Below, one piece after another: positions 44,995-54,053 of a stretch of DNA of 64,000 bases (position 1 is the first letter of the stretch; each line of letters starts with the position of its first letter). Below the pieces are notes generated by a model. It made no database searches. It saw nothing but the letters and a program-made list of their open reading frames with translations, and was not told the DNA's origin. Location: NCBI RefSeq assembly GCF_009604405.1, contig NZ_WEGK01000001.1:682001-746000 (forward strand), given 5' to 3'. The position numbers and the translations under genes are program-made. The stretch comes from Nocardia macrotermitis. Its GTDB lineage: Bacteria > Actinomycetota > Actinomycetes > Mycobacteriales > Mycobacteriaceae.

Positions 44995-45297
44995 TCAGGC
45001 GGCGCAGTCCATGCAGATGAGCTGTCCGCCGGACTCGCTGGCGAGTCTGCTGCGGTGGTGAACCAGGAAGCAGCTCGTACAGGTGAACTCGTCGGCCTGC
45101 TTCGGGATCACCCGAACCGAGAGCACTTCCTCGGACAGATCCGCCCCGGGGAGCTCGAACGACTCCGCGGTATCGGATTCGTCGATATCCACGACGGCGG
45201 ACGCGGCCTCGTTGCGACGAGCCTTCAGCTCCTCGAGCGAGTCCTCGGAAACCTCGTCGGATTCACTGCGCCTAGGTGCGTCATAGTCGGTTGCCAT
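44995..45297 (-). CDS. DUF4193 small zinc-ribbon protein
   Basis: The protein has 100 residues, identical in length to the mycobacterial homologue (Rv2699c). The N-terminal half is acidic and charged (SESDEVSEDSLEELKARR). The C-terminal half has two cysteine pairs, CTSC and CMDC, separated by VHHRSRLASESGGQLI, a zinc-ribbon layout. Function is unknown. The ATG at 45297 has GAGGGG upstream. The open frame continues far upstream into the intergenic region, but without conservation. Confidence 0.88.
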   Translation of the reverse strand: MATDYDAPRRSESDEVSEDSLEELKARRNEAASAVVDIDESDTAESFELPGADLSEEVLSVRVIPKQADEFTCTSCFLVHHRSRLASESGGQLICMDCAA

Positions 45298-45722
45298 GTC
45301 GTATCCCCTCGTCCTTACTTCGTATATCCCGGACCGGTTCCCTCCGCACCGATCCCTGCCGGAATCGGCTCGGCGAGTACCGCCCCGCCGGTGGTGTACG
45401 TCACGTGTACACCCGTCGCACACCGGTCCGGATCTGCGGAATCCGTTCCGGATCGCGCTCGGTAAACGCAGGACGTGCCCTGGTTGTTCCCGATAACGCG
45501 TACCTGATTCACCTCGGTCGATTCGGATCAGGCCGCCAGACAATAGCGGACCCACGGGCAAAAGTCGCAATCAAAACACTCGTGAGTCGAAACTGAGGGG
45601 CAATCGACACGCCACACCGGGACCGACACGATTCGGTGTCCACTCCGGCCACACCCCGTGATCGCGGCGAGACCGGACCTTTATACGGAGGCCAAATACC
45701 TGCTCGAGCCCGGCCAACTCGT
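45298..45722. other. 425-bp divergent intergenic region between DUF4193 gene and cei
   Basis: No gene is seen. A 21-bp inverted repeat has arms GGTGTAC (45393-45399) and GTACACC (45407-45413) around GTCACGT, a plausible dimer site. A minus-strand TATACG (45321-45326) may be the -10 of the DUF4193 gene. The stretch 45530-45580 is AT-richer than its surroundings. The length is unusual for this compact neighbourhood. Confidence 0.5.
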
Positions 45723-45727
45723 ATGGT
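45722..45727 (+). promoter_or_regulatory. -10 element candidate for leaderless cei
   Basis: TATGGT fits the TAnnnT -10 consensus. A GTG codon in the cei frame begins 8 bases further on (45735), where transcription should start. The ATG at 45723 lies inside this element and no ribosome site precedes it. Leaderless GTG-first transcripts are common in mycobacteria, so cei may be leaderless. Confidence 0.4.
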
Positions 45728-46412
45728 GTCGGGTGTGGTTTCACTGATCACCGAAGGCAGCCCCACCGACAAGAAGGGGCGTCCGTTCCTGCGGCGGCGC
45801 TATCAGCCATGGGTCGCGATGGTTGCGATCCTGGCGCTGATCTGCGCGGTCATCTGGATCAAGGCGTTGACGACCGAGGATCACAGCCATACCGCGATGG
45901 CGTGCAACTCGCCCTCGCCGGCCACCGATCCGAAGGCGGCCCAACCGGCCGGGCTGGGTGAGCGGGTGTCGCCTTCGCGCCTGCACGATGTGGAACCCGC
46001 GCCGCTGGCCCAGTCCAAGGTGCGCGTCTACAACGCCTCGGGCGAGCGCGGTCTGGCCGAACACATCGCGACGAGCCTGCGCGACTTCGGTTTCGCCAGC
46101 CCGCCCCCGCCGCAGTACTCCAACGACCCGGTCTACGTGAACGGCGATCTGAACTGCACCGGCCAGATCCGGTTCGGCGTCAGCGGCCGCCCCGCAGCTG
46201 CCGCGGTCCAACTCGTCGCCCCCTGCGCGGAACTCATCGAGGACCAGCGCAAGGACGACACCGTCGATCTGGCCCTGGGCTCCCTGTTCGGCAACGACCT
46301 GCAACCCAGCGACAACGCCGAGGAAGTCCTCAAGGCCCTCAAGAACCCGGCCCCGGGCAACCCGGCCGTCGACTCCGGCTTACTGGACGCCGCCCGCACC
46401 GCCAACTGCTGA
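45723..46412 (+). CDS. cei: Envelope integrity protein Cei (LytR C-terminal domain)
   Basis: The protein has 229 residues from the ATG, or 225 from the GTG at 45735 if leaderless. A cytosolic SLITEGSPTDKKGRPFLRRRY segment precedes one membrane helix (WVAMVAILALICAVIWIKAL). An extracytoplasmic LytR_C domain follows (SKVRVYNASGERGLAEHIATSLRDFGF). Extracellular cysteines (ACNSP, LNCTG, APCAEL, TANC) may pair. It corresponds to Rv2700, which maintains cell-envelope integrity in M. tuberculosis. The PTDKKGRPF motif at the N-terminus is typical. Confidence 0.88.
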   Translation: MVSGVVSLITEGSPTDKKGRPFLRRRYQPWVAMVAILALICAVIWIKALTTEDHSHTAMACNSPSPATDPKAAQPAGLGERVSPSRLHDVEPAPLAQSKVRVYNASGERGLAEHIATSLRDFGFASPPPPQYSNDPVYVNGDLNCTGQIRFGVSGRPAAAAVQLVAPCAELIEDQRKDDTVDLALGSLFGNDLQPSDNAEEVLKALKNPAPGNPAVDSGLLDAARTANC

Positions 46413-46617
46413 GCTGTATCTTTGGCCTCCGCTTCGCTACGGCGGGTTCGCGGCGCCCTGAGGCTCACCGCCCGGCCCCGTGTCGGGCACTCGTTCCTCG
46501 CACCCGCCACGCGTCCGGGCGGCAAGCCGCGCCGCAAACCTTGCTGTCGGCGTCCTACGGGGTTGACGGAACTGGGTCGGCGGCGCGATGTGTGGTTGCT
46601 GGAGTGGCGAACTCGTA

Positions 46618-47514
46618 CTACGGCACCGGTTTCGACACGCCGAGGTCGTCGAAGAGGGTCATGAGTTCTTCGGCGATGCCGGGGGCCGCGGCGACAACGA
46701 GTTCACCGGTTTTCGCGACCGTGCCGGCGGCGGGCAGGCGTAGCCGCGCGCCCGCCTCGGCGGCGATCAGCGCGCCCGCGGCCCAGTCCCAGGTGTTGAG
46801 GCCGTGTTCGTAGTGGGCGTCGACCAGGCCGGCCGCGACCATGCACAGGTCCAGGGCCGCCGAGCCGACCCGCCGGATGTCGCGCACTCGGGGCAGCACC
46901 TCGGCGATGAGCTGTCCCTGCCGGGCGCGGCGTTCGGCGCTGTAGCCGAATCCGGTGGCCAGCAACGCCATCGAGATCGAGTCGACCTCGGTGCAGCGCA
47001 ACGCGGTGACCGTGCCGTCGGAGCCGATCCGCTCGGCCCCCGCGCCCAGACCCGCGCTGTACACCTGATCCCCGGGCACGTCGGCGACCGCACCGGCCAG
47101 CGAGCGGCCCCCCTGCATCGCGGCCACCGAGACCGAATATGCCGGGATGCCGTACATGAAGTTCACGGTGCCGTCGATCGGGTCGACGACCCAGACGATC
47201 TGCGATCCGTCGCCGACGCTGCCGCCGCCCTCCTCGCCGAACACCCGTTCCCCGGGCCGCGATTCGGACAGCAGCGCGCGGATCAGTTCCTCGGTTTCGG
47301 TGTCCACGACGGTGACCGGGTCGGTCGGGGTGCTCTTGGACTGCACGGCGTCGGCGCGCAACGCGCCCGCCGCGCCGCGGACCTGGGTCCGTCGCAGCCG
47401 CACGTGCGCGGCCGCGGTTCGCGCGAGATGCACTGCGACACAGCGCAATTCGGTAATCAGTTCGGGGGTGGGGGCAGGGACGGCAGAAGTGGTCGATTCC
47501 GGCACGACCTCCAT
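46618..47514 (-). CDS. suhB: Inositol monophosphatase family protein SuhB
   Basis: The 298-residue enzyme dephosphorylates inositol 1-phosphate with Mg2+; inositol feeds phosphatidylinositol mannosides and mycothiol in these bacteria. The metal-site motifs are intact: GEEGG, WVVDPIDGTVNF and WDWAAGALIAAEAGA. The first 15 residues are a disordered Pro/Thr stretch. It is convergent with cei across a 205-bp featureless gap, and divergent from ppgK. Confidence 0.92.
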   Translation of the reverse strand: MEVVPESTTSAVPAPTPELITELRCVAVHLARTAAAHVRLRRTQVRGAAGALRADAVQSKSTPTDPVTVVDTETEELIRALLSESRPGERVFGEEGGGSVGDGSQIVWVVDPIDGTVNFMYGIPAYSVSVAAMQGGRSLAGAVADVPGDQVYSAGLGAGAERIGSDGTVTALRCTEVDSISMALLATGFGYSAERRARQGQLIAEVLPRVRDIRRVGSAALDLCMVAAGLVDAHYEHGLNTWDWAAGALIAAEAGARLRLPAAGTVAKTGELVVAAAPGIAEELMTLFDDLGVSKPVP

Positions 47515-47548
47515 CGGATCACAGATGTCCCGCCACGCGCATTAGGCT

Positions 47549-47562
47549 TGTCGTGCACGACA
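47549..47562. promoter_or_regulatory. 14-bp palindrome between suhB and ppgK
   Basis: TGTCGTGCACGACA is a perfect palindrome in the divergent intergenic region, 35 bp from the suhB start and 95 bp from the ppgK start. Position and symmetry suggest a dimeric regulator site. No known box is matched. Confidence 0.4.
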
Positions 47563-47656
47563 CAGATCAGTCCGTCGCGCACTCCACCGCACATCGGCGT
47601 GTATCGTGCCGCGCGCACTTGTTTCGGCCCGGCATCACAGGAACGAGGAGTCGTCA

Positions 47657-48415
47657 ATGTCCACTCGGGGACAAGCATTCGGGATCGATATCGGAGGGAG
47701 CGGCGTCAAGGGCGCGTTGGTCGATCTGGCCACCGGAGACCTCGTACACGATCGCATCAAGATCGCCACCCCGCATCCGGCCACACCGAACGCCATCGCC
47801 GAGACGGTCTCCGAACTGGTGACCAAGGCCGACTGGAAGGGCCCGGTCGGCATCACCCTGCCCAGCGTGATGGTCAACGGCATCGCCCGCACCGCCGCGA
47901 ACATCGACAAGAGCTGGGTCGACACCGACGCGCACCAACTGTTCTCCCTGGCGCTGGGCGGGCGCGAGGTGGTGGTGCTCAACGACGCGGACGCCGCGGG
48001 CATGGCCGAGGATCAGTACGGCGCGGCCAAGAACATCGACGGTCTGGTCATGCTGCTCACCTTCGGCACCGGCATCGGCTCGGCCCTGATGTACCGCGGC
48101 ACGCTGATGCCGAACACCGAATTCGGACACATCGATATCGACGGCAAGGAAGCCGAGCACCGCGCCGCCTCCTCGGTGAAGGAACGAAAGAATCTGTCCT
48201 ACAAGCAATGGGCCGAACAGGTGACCAAGGTCCTGGTGACGTTGGAGAATCTGCTGTGGCCGGACGTGTTCGTAGCGGGCGGTGGCATCAGCCGCGATGC
48301 CGAACACTGGATCCCGTTGCTGGGCAACCGAACTCCGGTCGTAGCGGCGCACCTGCGCAACACCGCGGGCATCGTGGGGGCCGCGATGGCCGTCGATGCC
48401 GGTATCGCGCCGTAA
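47657..48415 (+). CDS. ppgK: Polyphosphate glucokinase (ROK family)
   Basis: PpgK phosphorylates glucose using inorganic polyphosphate, or ATP. The protein has 252 residues. The phosphate-binding motif [15 protein letters not shown] is at the N-terminus, the catalytic Asp lies in [11 protein letters not shown], and [15 protein letters not shown] and [12 protein letters not shown] define the strictly polyphosphate-type ROK enzymes of actinobacteria. The start at 47657 has GAGGAG 6 bases upstream. It is followed by sigA, as in mycobacteria. Confidence 0.94.
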   Translation: MSTRGQAFGIDIGGSGVKGALVDLATGDLVHDRIKIATPHPATPNAIAETVSELVTKADWKGPVGITLPSVMVNGIARTAANIDKSWVDTDAHQLFSLALGGREVVVLNDADAAGMAEDQYGAAKNIDGLVMLLTFGTGIGSALMYRGTLMPNTEFGHIDIDGKEAEHRAASSVKERKNLSYKQWAEQVTKVLVTLENLLWPDVFVAGGGISRDAEHWIPLLGNRTPVVAAHLRNTAGIVGAAMAVDAGIAP

Positions 48416-48433
48416 GCACATCGTTCGGATAGT

Positions 48434-48439
48434 TACAAT
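48434..48439 (+). promoter_or_regulatory. -10 element candidate for sigA
   Basis: TACAAT lies 130 bp before the sigA start, just after ppgK. The -35 region (GTAAGC around 48412) is poor. If used, it gives a leader of about 120 bases. Confidence 0.4.
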
Positions 48440-48568
48440 GGAACGCATGCCCGGCGGTGAGCCGGAAACCGACCCCGGCACGAGAGCCGGGATACCCCGA
48501 CAGAACCGCTCCGCCGGAATGATCACTCTGGCGTGACGCCGCACGAACACAGTCACGAAAGGGCGTAC

Positions 48569-49933
48569 GTGGTAGCCACGAATACCCGACAGACCGCCGA
48601 GCCGGCCGAGGCCGACTCCGCGGACAACGCCGCACGGCCTGTCCGCAAGGCTGCCGCGAAGAAGGCACCGGCCAAGAAGGCCGTCGCCAAGAAGGCGCCC
48701 GCCAAGAAAGCGGGGGCCAAGGCCGCGGCCAAGAAGGCACCCGCGAAGAAGGCGACGACCAAGAAGGCCGGGCCGGACGGCGAGGGCGAGGAGAACCCCG
48801 ACGAGGAGAACCTCGATCTCGAGGATCTCGGCGACCTGGAGGTCTCCGAGGACGACCTCACCGAGGAGGAGGTCGTCGAGGAAGCCGCCGAGGAAACCGA
48901 GGAGGCCGAGGCCGACGAGCCCACCGCGGCCGACAAGGCCTCCGGTGACTTCGTCTGGGACGAGGAGGAATCCGAAGCCCTGCGCCAGGCGCGCAAGGAC
49001 GCCGAGCTCACCGCCTCCGCCGACTCGGTCCGCGCCTACCTCAAGCAGATCGGTAAGGTCGCGCTGCTCAACGCGGAGGAGGAGGTGGAGCTCGCCAAGC
49101 GCATCGAGGCCGGGCTCTACGCCACCGAGAAGTTCCGCGAGCTGTCCGAGAAGGGCGACAAGCTGCCGGTCACCACGCGCCGCGATCTGAACTGGATCAT
49201 GCGCGACGGCAACCGCGCGAAGAACCACCTGCTCGAGGCCAACCTGCGTCTGGTGGTGTCGCTGGCCAAGCGCTACACCGGCCGCGGCATGGCGTTCCTG
49301 GACCTGATCCAGGAGGGCAACCTGGGTCTGATCCGCGCGGTGGAGAAGTTCGACTACACCAAGGGCTACAAGTTCTCCACGTATGCCACCTGGTGGATCC
49401 GTCAGGCGATCACCCGCGCGATGGCCGACCAGGCCCGCACCATCCGTATTCCGGTGCACATGGTCGAGGTCATCAACAAGCTGGGCCGTATCCAGCGCGA
49501 GCTGCTGCAGGACCTGGGCCGCGAGCCCACGCCCGAGGAGCTGGCCAAGGAAATGGACATCACCCCGGAGAAGGTCCTCGAGATCCAGCAGTACGCCCGC
49601 GAGCCGATCTCGCTGGATCAGACCATCGGCGACGAGGGCGACAGCCAGCTCGGTGACTTCATCGAGGATTCCGAGGCCGTGGTCGCGGTCGACGCGGTGA
49701 GCTTCACGCTGCTGCAGGATCAGTTGCAGTCGGTGCTCGAGACGCTGTCGGAGCGCGAGGCCGGCGTGGTCCGGCTGCGCTTCGGCCTCACCGACGGCCA
49801 GCCGCGCACGTTGGACGAGATCGGTCAGGTGTACGGGGTCACCCGTGAGCGCATCCGGCAGATCGAGTCGAAGACGATGAGCAAGCTGCGTCATCCGAGC
49901 CGCTCGCAGGTGTTGCGCGACTACCTGGACTAG
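48569..49933 (+). CDS. sigA: Principal RNA polymerase sigma factor SigA
   Basis: The 454-residue protein has a disordered N-terminus with Lys/Ala/Pro repeats (KKAPAKKA, residues about 25-70), then an acidic region, then sigma regions 1.2 to 4.2. These include [19 protein letters not shown] (2.1-2.2), [22 protein letters not shown] (2.3-2.4, -10 recognition), [12 protein letters not shown] (3) and [26 protein letters not shown] (4.2, -35 recognition). From [15 protein letters not shown] onward it is nearly identical to mycobacterial SigA. The GTG at 48569 matches the mycobacterial start and has GAAAGGG upstream; a GTG 12 codons earlier is possible. Confidence 0.97.
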   Translation: MVATNTRQTAEPAEADSADNAARPVRKAAAKKAPAKKAVAKKAPAKKAGAKAAAKKAPAKKATTKKAGPDGEGEENPDEENLDLEDLGDLEVSEDDLTEEEVVEEAAEETEEAEADEPTAADKASGDFVWDEEESEALRQARKDAELTASADSVRAYLKQIGKVALLNAEEEVELAKRIEAGLYATEKFRELSEKGDKLPVTTRRDLNWIMRDGNRAKNHLLEANLRLVVSLAKRYTGRGMAFLDLIQEGNLGLIRAVEKFDYTKGYKFSTYATWWIRQAITRAMADQARTIRIPVHMVEVINKLGRIQRELLQDLGREPTPEELAKEMDITPEKVLEIQQYAREPISLDQTIGDEGDSQLGDFIEDSEAVVAVDAVSFTLLQDQLQSVLETLSEREAGVVRLRFGLTDGQPRTLDEIGQVYGVTRERIRQIESKTMSKLRHPSRSQVLRDYLD

Positions 49934-49944
49934 GACACGAATCA

Positions 49945-49984
49945 GCGGGCGTGCCGCCGGATGACCCGGCGACGCGCCCGTTTT
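49945..49984 (+). terminator. Intrinsic terminator after sigA
   Basis: CGGGCG (49946-49951) pairs with CGCCCG (49975-49980), with an inner CCGG/CCGG stem, and is followed directly by TTTT. It lies 12 bp after the sigA stop. Confidence 0.7.
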
Positions 49985-50050
49985 GTCCGATTTTGCGATC
50001 CGCTTCTCGCCCAACGCTTTCGGCGGTAAATCCGCGGACTTCCCGGCGAC

Positions 50051-51673
50051 ATGCCTTCGCCGACAACACAAATGCTGGCAGACTGGTCGTTTGTGGAGCA
50101 GTTGGTGTTGGTTTTCATTCTGGCGTTCGCGACGATCCTGGCGCAGCCCTTGGGGCGCCGGACAGGCGTGGCGCCGGCTGTGCTGATGACCGTTCTCGGT
50201 TTGGTGCTGGCGATCATTCCGCAGGTTCCGAATGTGACGATCTCCCCCGAACTGATCCTGCCGCTGGTGCTGCCGCCGCTGCTGTACGCCTCGGCGCGGC
50301 GCACCTCCTGGCAGCAGTTCGCCGGTAACGCGAGCCCGATCCTGCTGCGCGCGGTCGGGCTCGTGGTGGCCACGGCCGCGGCCGTGGCGGCGGTGTTCCA
50401 CCTCTGGTATCCCGGAATTCCGGTGGCCGCGGCGCTCGCGCTGGGCGCGGTGGTCGCGCCACCGGATCCGGTCGCGGTGAGCGCGCTGGCCGACCGGCTC
50501 GGCCTGCCCCGCCGCCTGATGTCGGTGCTCGAGGGTGAGGGCCTGTTCAACGACGTCACCGCGATCGTGCTCTACAACGTCGCCATCCAGGCCGTGGTGA
50601 CCGGCAAGTTCTCCACCCTGCACACGATTCTGGAATTCGTGATCTCCGCGGTGGTCGCGGTCGTGGTCGGACTGGTGCTGGGCTGGGTGGGCAGCCGGCT
50701 CATGCGCCGTCCCGAGGAGGCCCCCTGGCAGGTCGCGCTGGGTCTGCTGCTACCGTTCGCGGCCTACGGCCTGAGCGAGGCCGCGCACGGTTCGGCGGTG
50801 CTGTCGGTGCTGGTCTGCGCGCTCTATCTGACCGATGCCGCAACGGATTTCAGCGACAGCGACTACCGGATCGTCGGCGATTCGTTCTGGGACGTCATCG
50901 ATATGCTGGTGACCGGATTCGCCTTCGGGCTGATCGGTCTGGAACTCAGTTCGGTGCTCGCGGCCACCGGACCGGAGTGGCCGCGCATGCTGGCCGGGGC
51001 GGGCATCGTCATCGCGGTCGTGGTCGGGCTGCGCCTGGTGTGGTTGATGGTCAGCACCCTGATCGTGCGGGGCGTCATCCACAGCGACACCACCGACGAG
51101 CCCCGCACCTGGCGCGAGACGATCGTGACGTGGTGGGCCGGGATGCGCGGGGTGGCGACCGTCGCGCTGGCGCTGGCCGTGCCGCTGACCACCGATGCCG
51201 GGGCGCAGTTCCCCGGACGTTCGGAAATCCTGTTCACCGCCTTCGCGGTCGTGTTGTTCACGCTGCTGCTCCAGGGCACGACCCTGCCGACGGTGGTGCG
51301 GGTCAGTCACGTCCAGGCCGATACCGAGGTCGAGCGCGCCCTGGAACGCGATCTGTGGGTGCGGATCCTGCGGGCCGAGCTGACCCGGCTGGACGAACTC
51401 GTCGGCAGTGAGCAGTTGCCGCCCGCGGTCTCCCAACGGCTGCGCGAGGGTTTCGAACGTCGGCTGGCGACCGCGGATCCCTCGACCGCGGGCGATGTGA
51501 AGGATGCGGACAAGCCGCTGCGGTTCTCCAATACGATCCGCGGCATCACCCACGATGTGCTCGAGGCCGGGCGCGCGGAGGCGATGGCCGCGCGCCGCGA
51601 GCCCGGTATGCCGCCGGAGCTGGTGGATCGCATGATGCGCCGACTGGACCTGCGGCCGCCGCCGTTCCTGTAG
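50051..51673 (+). CDS. Na+/H+ antiporter, CPA1/NhaP type
   Basis: The protein has 540 residues. About twelve membrane helices fill residues 15-420, including the family's APPDPVAV and LEGEGLFNDVTAIVLYN stretches, where conserved acidic residues bind and exchange cations, and WAGMRGVATVALALAVP. A hydrophilic C-terminal tail of about 110 residues (VERALERDLWVRILRAEL onward) is cytosolic and usually regulatory. It exchanges Na+ or K+ for protons at the cytoplasmic membrane. The ATG at 50051 is used; a GTG 12 codons later (VEQLVLVF) is an alternative. Confidence 0.9.
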   Translation: MPSPTTQMLADWSFVEQLVLVFILAFATILAQPLGRRTGVAPAVLMTVLGLVLAIIPQVPNVTISPELILPLVLPPLLYASARRTSWQQFAGNASPILLRAVGLVVATAAAVAAVFHLWYPGIPVAAALALGAVVAPPDPVAVSALADRLGLPRRLMSVLEGEGLFNDVTAIVLYNVAIQAVVTGKFSTLHTILEFVISAVVAVVVGLVLGWVGSRLMRRPEEAPWQVALGLLLPFAAYGLSEAAHGSAVLSVLVCALYLTDAATDFSDSDYRIVGDSFWDVIDMLVTGFAFGLIGLELSSVLAATGPEWPRMLAGAGIVIAVVVGLRLVWLMVSTLIVRGVIHSDTTDEPRTWRETIVTWWAGMRGVATVALALAVPLTTDAGAQFPGRSEILFTAFAVVLFTLLLQGTTLPTVVRVSHVQADTEVERALERDLWVRILRAELTRLDELVGSEQLPPAVSQRLREGFERRLATADPSTAGDVKDADKPLRFSNTIRGITHDVLEAGRAEAMAARREPGMPPELVDRMMRRLDLRPPPFL

Positions 51674-51990
51674 CATCGCCCGCCCCGGGATGTGCCACAC
51701 CCGGTCGGCCGACGAATGCACCGATCCGCGACTTCGCCTGTGCGACTGGATGTTCCGCGCGAACCTCCGATATCGGCCGATGGTCGCCCGATATTCGCCG
51801 AGGCGGCGGGCCGCGACGTTCCAGTGCCATTGACGCACTGGCGACACGCCGATCGGCACTCCGGTCGCCGCGACCTGGCCGGAGCCCGGTTCGTTCGGTC
51901 CGCATATCCCAGCAATTTACCGGAAGTTCCTCATTTAAATTTGCTACCAGCGAGTATGCGGCTACTGTGCGGTGATGTCGTCGCCGATCG
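51674..51990 (+). promoter_or_regulatory. 317-bp intergenic region with promoter for the MHYT gene
   Basis: No gene is seen. An AT-rich patch around 51930 contains TTGCTA (51941-51946), 16 bp, then TACTGT (51963-51968), a reasonable housekeeping promoter reading toward the MHYT gene. Transcription would begin near 51975, about 15 bases before its ATG. Confidence 0.45.
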
Positions 51991-52734
51991 ATGAGGCGGG
52001 GACTGGCCAGCAAGGAGTCCGTCATCGGATCGTTGCTGGCGTTACGGTGCATGACCCGGGCGCGCACCAGCCCGCAACCTCGCGGCTGGATCATCACCGC
52101 CGCCATCGCACTGGGCGGCACCGGCATCTGGGTGATGCATTTCGTTGCGATGCTGGGCTTTTCGATACACGGCGCGAGCATCCGCTACAACGTCCCCATC
52201 ACCCTGCTGAGCGCGGTGCTCGCGATCGCGGTGGTATGGATCGGCCTGTGGGTCGTGGTCCGCAGACACGGTGAACCCGCCTCGCTGCTGACCGGCGGCA
52301 CGGCCACCGGACTCGGCGTCGCGGCCATGCACTACGCGGGCATGTACGCCATGAAGTCCAATGCCGCAATGGAATACGACCCGTGGATGGTGTTGCTCTC
52401 CATCGCCATCGCGATCCTCGCCTCCTCCGCGGCCCTGTGGTTCGCGCTGCACGTGCGCGGCGTGCTCGCCTCGATCGGGGCGGCCATGATCATGGGCGTC
52501 GCGGTCTGCGGTATGCACTACACCGGCATGTACGCCATGCACACCCATCTGGCGGACCGGATGGCCATTCCGTCCGGCGCACCCGCCCAGCAGCTGCTCA
52601 CACCGCTGATCATCGGCGTCAGCATGGTGACGATCCTGCTGTTCCTGCAAGTGGGTATCACCGATCCGGACGAGCCCGACCTCTCGCGCATCCAGGGGCA
52701 GCACGCCAGCCGGTACTGGCCCAGCCGGGACTGA
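51991..52734 (+). CDS. MHYT-domain integral membrane sensor
   Basis: The 247-residue protein has about seven membrane helices. Three copies of the metal-site motif are visible: GIWVMHFVAMLGF, GVAAMHYAGMYAM and CGMHYTGMYAM. These conserved Met/His residues near the outer face are proposed to bind copper and sense oxygen, CO or NO. No signalling output domain (GGDEF/EAL or kinase) is attached, so the output is unknown. The first helix is short (SVIGSLLALRC) because a stop lies 16 bp upstream; the N-terminus may be slightly truncated compared with relatives. Confidence 0.85.
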   Translation: MRRGLASKESVIGSLLALRCMTRARTSPQPRGWIITAAIALGGTGIWVMHFVAMLGFSIHGASIRYNVPITLLSAVLAIAVVWIGLWVVVRRHGEPASLLTGGTATGLGVAAMHYAGMYAMKSNAAMEYDPWMVLLSIAIAILASSAALWFALHVRGVLASIGAAMIMGVAVCGMHYTGMYAMHTHLADRMAIPSGAPAQQLLTPLIIGVSMVTILLFLQVGITDPDEPDLSRIQGQHASRYWPSRD

Positions 52735-52933
52735 ACTCGTCCGAGACCCGGATCCGACCGCAGGACAACGGCTTCCGGACCGCGCATGCCGCGACGGTGG
52801 TGCCCGTCCCCACGTTCCGGTCGCGCGAAGGACAGGAGCGTGGTCGGCTCCGGCCGCGCGATGCCGGGTCGCCGCCCGATTCCGAGGGCGAGTCACCGAG
52901 GCGAACCCGACCCGGACGCGCGAGGATGATCGG

Positions 52934-53728
52934 GTGCCCACCCCGCTGATCCGCTACCGGTCCCCGTGGACCCGGACCATAGATTTCGGTGAAATCCTGC
53001 GTGGCCTGCGGGAGTGGTGGCGCTCCCCCGGACGGGTCCGGAGTTGCGTGCGTGCGGCCCGCGACCACCTCGCCGCCGCCCCGGCCTCCTGCGCGTACGC
53101 GTTCACGCTCTTCGTCACCTGGTGGACCCTGCGCGGAATCAGCGACGTCGCCGGGCACCGGCTGATCCTGTCGCTGTCCACGAATCTGCACAATATGCGC
53201 CGCGAACCGGTGCAGGTGCTGGTCGCCTCGGCATTCTGGATCGAGGGCGGATTTCCGTGGGGCACCATCCTGGGCTTCCTGATCGTGATGGCCCTGGCCG
53301 AACGCTGGCTGGGGACGGTGCGCTGGATCCTGGTGTTCGCCTCGGGACACGTCGGCGCGACGCTGATCGTGGTCACCGGCATCGCGTATGCCGTACAGCG
53401 CCAACTGATTCCGCTGAAGGTGGTGCACGCCGCGGATGTCGGTACCTCGTACGGCTTTTCGGCGGTGCTGGCCGCGCTGGCCTTCCGGCTGCCCGGTCGC
53501 GCGCGCGTGGTGTGGGCGCTGTGCCTGGTGGGCTGGTACGTGCTGGGCGTGTGGCGCGGGCGAACCTTCACCGACTACGGCCACCTCGCCGCGGTCCTGA
53601 TCGGATTGGCGGCAGGCGGTGTGGCACTGCTGATCTCGCGTCGCCTGGAGCGACTGAGCGAGCGACGCGCGACGGCTACTCCGACAGCTCCGGATAGCTC
53701 CCGTCCGGACCCGGGCGATACGCACTGA
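52934..53728 (+). CDS. Rhomboid-like membrane protein, probably without protease activity
   Basis: The protein has 264 residues and about six membrane helices. The segment FASGHVGATLIV, then DVGTSYGFSAVLAAL, then DYGHLAAVLIG follows the rhomboid-fold layout, with a final-helix histidine, but the serine-protease GxSG motif reads GTSYGF. It resembles the actinobacterial rhomboid-like (Rhomboid_2) family rather than active proteases. Its C-terminal tail is Arg/Thr/Pro-rich. The last 53 bp overlap the 3' end of the convergent DUF952 gene. Confidence 0.7.
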   Translation: MPTPLIRYRSPWTRTIDFGEILRGLREWWRSPGRVRSCVRAARDHLAAAPASCAYAFTLFVTWWTLRGISDVAGHRLILSLSTNLHNMRREPVQVLVASAFWIEGGFPWGTILGFLIVMALAERWLGTVRWILVFASGHVGATLIVVTGIAYAVQRQLIPLKVVHAADVGTSYGFSAVLAALAFRLPGRARVVWALCLVGWYVLGVWRGRTFTDYGHLAAVLIGLAAGGVALLISRRLERLSERRATATPTAPDSSRPDPGDTH

Positions 53729-54053
53729 CCGACACCACCGCCCGCGTCGGCAGCGGGCCGTACAGGTGCGGGAAACGCATGGATTCCGGATCGGACGGCA
53801 CGCCCGGCTCCCATTTCACGGGCGCGCCGAGCAGCTCCGGATCGAGCCATAGCAGAACGACATCGTCACGGCCACTGAACAATCGGTTGGCCGGGAGGTG
53901 AACCTGGCGTGGCGCGGAGAGGTGGACGAACCCCTCGGCCTCGAGCGACTCGGGACGCCGGTCCCCCGCGGCCCGCGCGCGGTCCCACTCGTCGCGGGTG
54001 CACATGTGAACGAGCTTGTGCGCGTTCGGGATTGCGGTGTCGGGCGCGTCCAT
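53676..54053 (-). CDS. DUF952 family protein
   Basis: The protein has 125 residues. Family features are KLVHMCTRDEWDRARAAG, then EGFVHLSAPRQVHLPANRLFSG, then LLWLDPELLGAPVKWEP and FPHLYGPLP. These small cytosolic proteins have an ADP-ribosyltransferase-like fold, but no function is established. Its final 17 codons overlap the end of the rhomboid-like gene on the other strand. Convergent transcription across this overlap could interfere. Confidence 0.85.
   Translation of the reverse strand: MDAPDTAIPNAHKLVHMCTRDEWDRARAAGDRRPESLEAEGFVHLSAPRQVHLPANRLFSGRDDVVLLWLDPELLGAPVKWEPGVPSDPESMRFPHLYGPLPTRAVVSVSAYRPGPDGSYPELSE

Noticed and set aside
46413..46617. Small gene between cei and suhB
   Set aside because: The short open frames are Arg-rich with no start signals; the 205-bp convergent gap seems empty.
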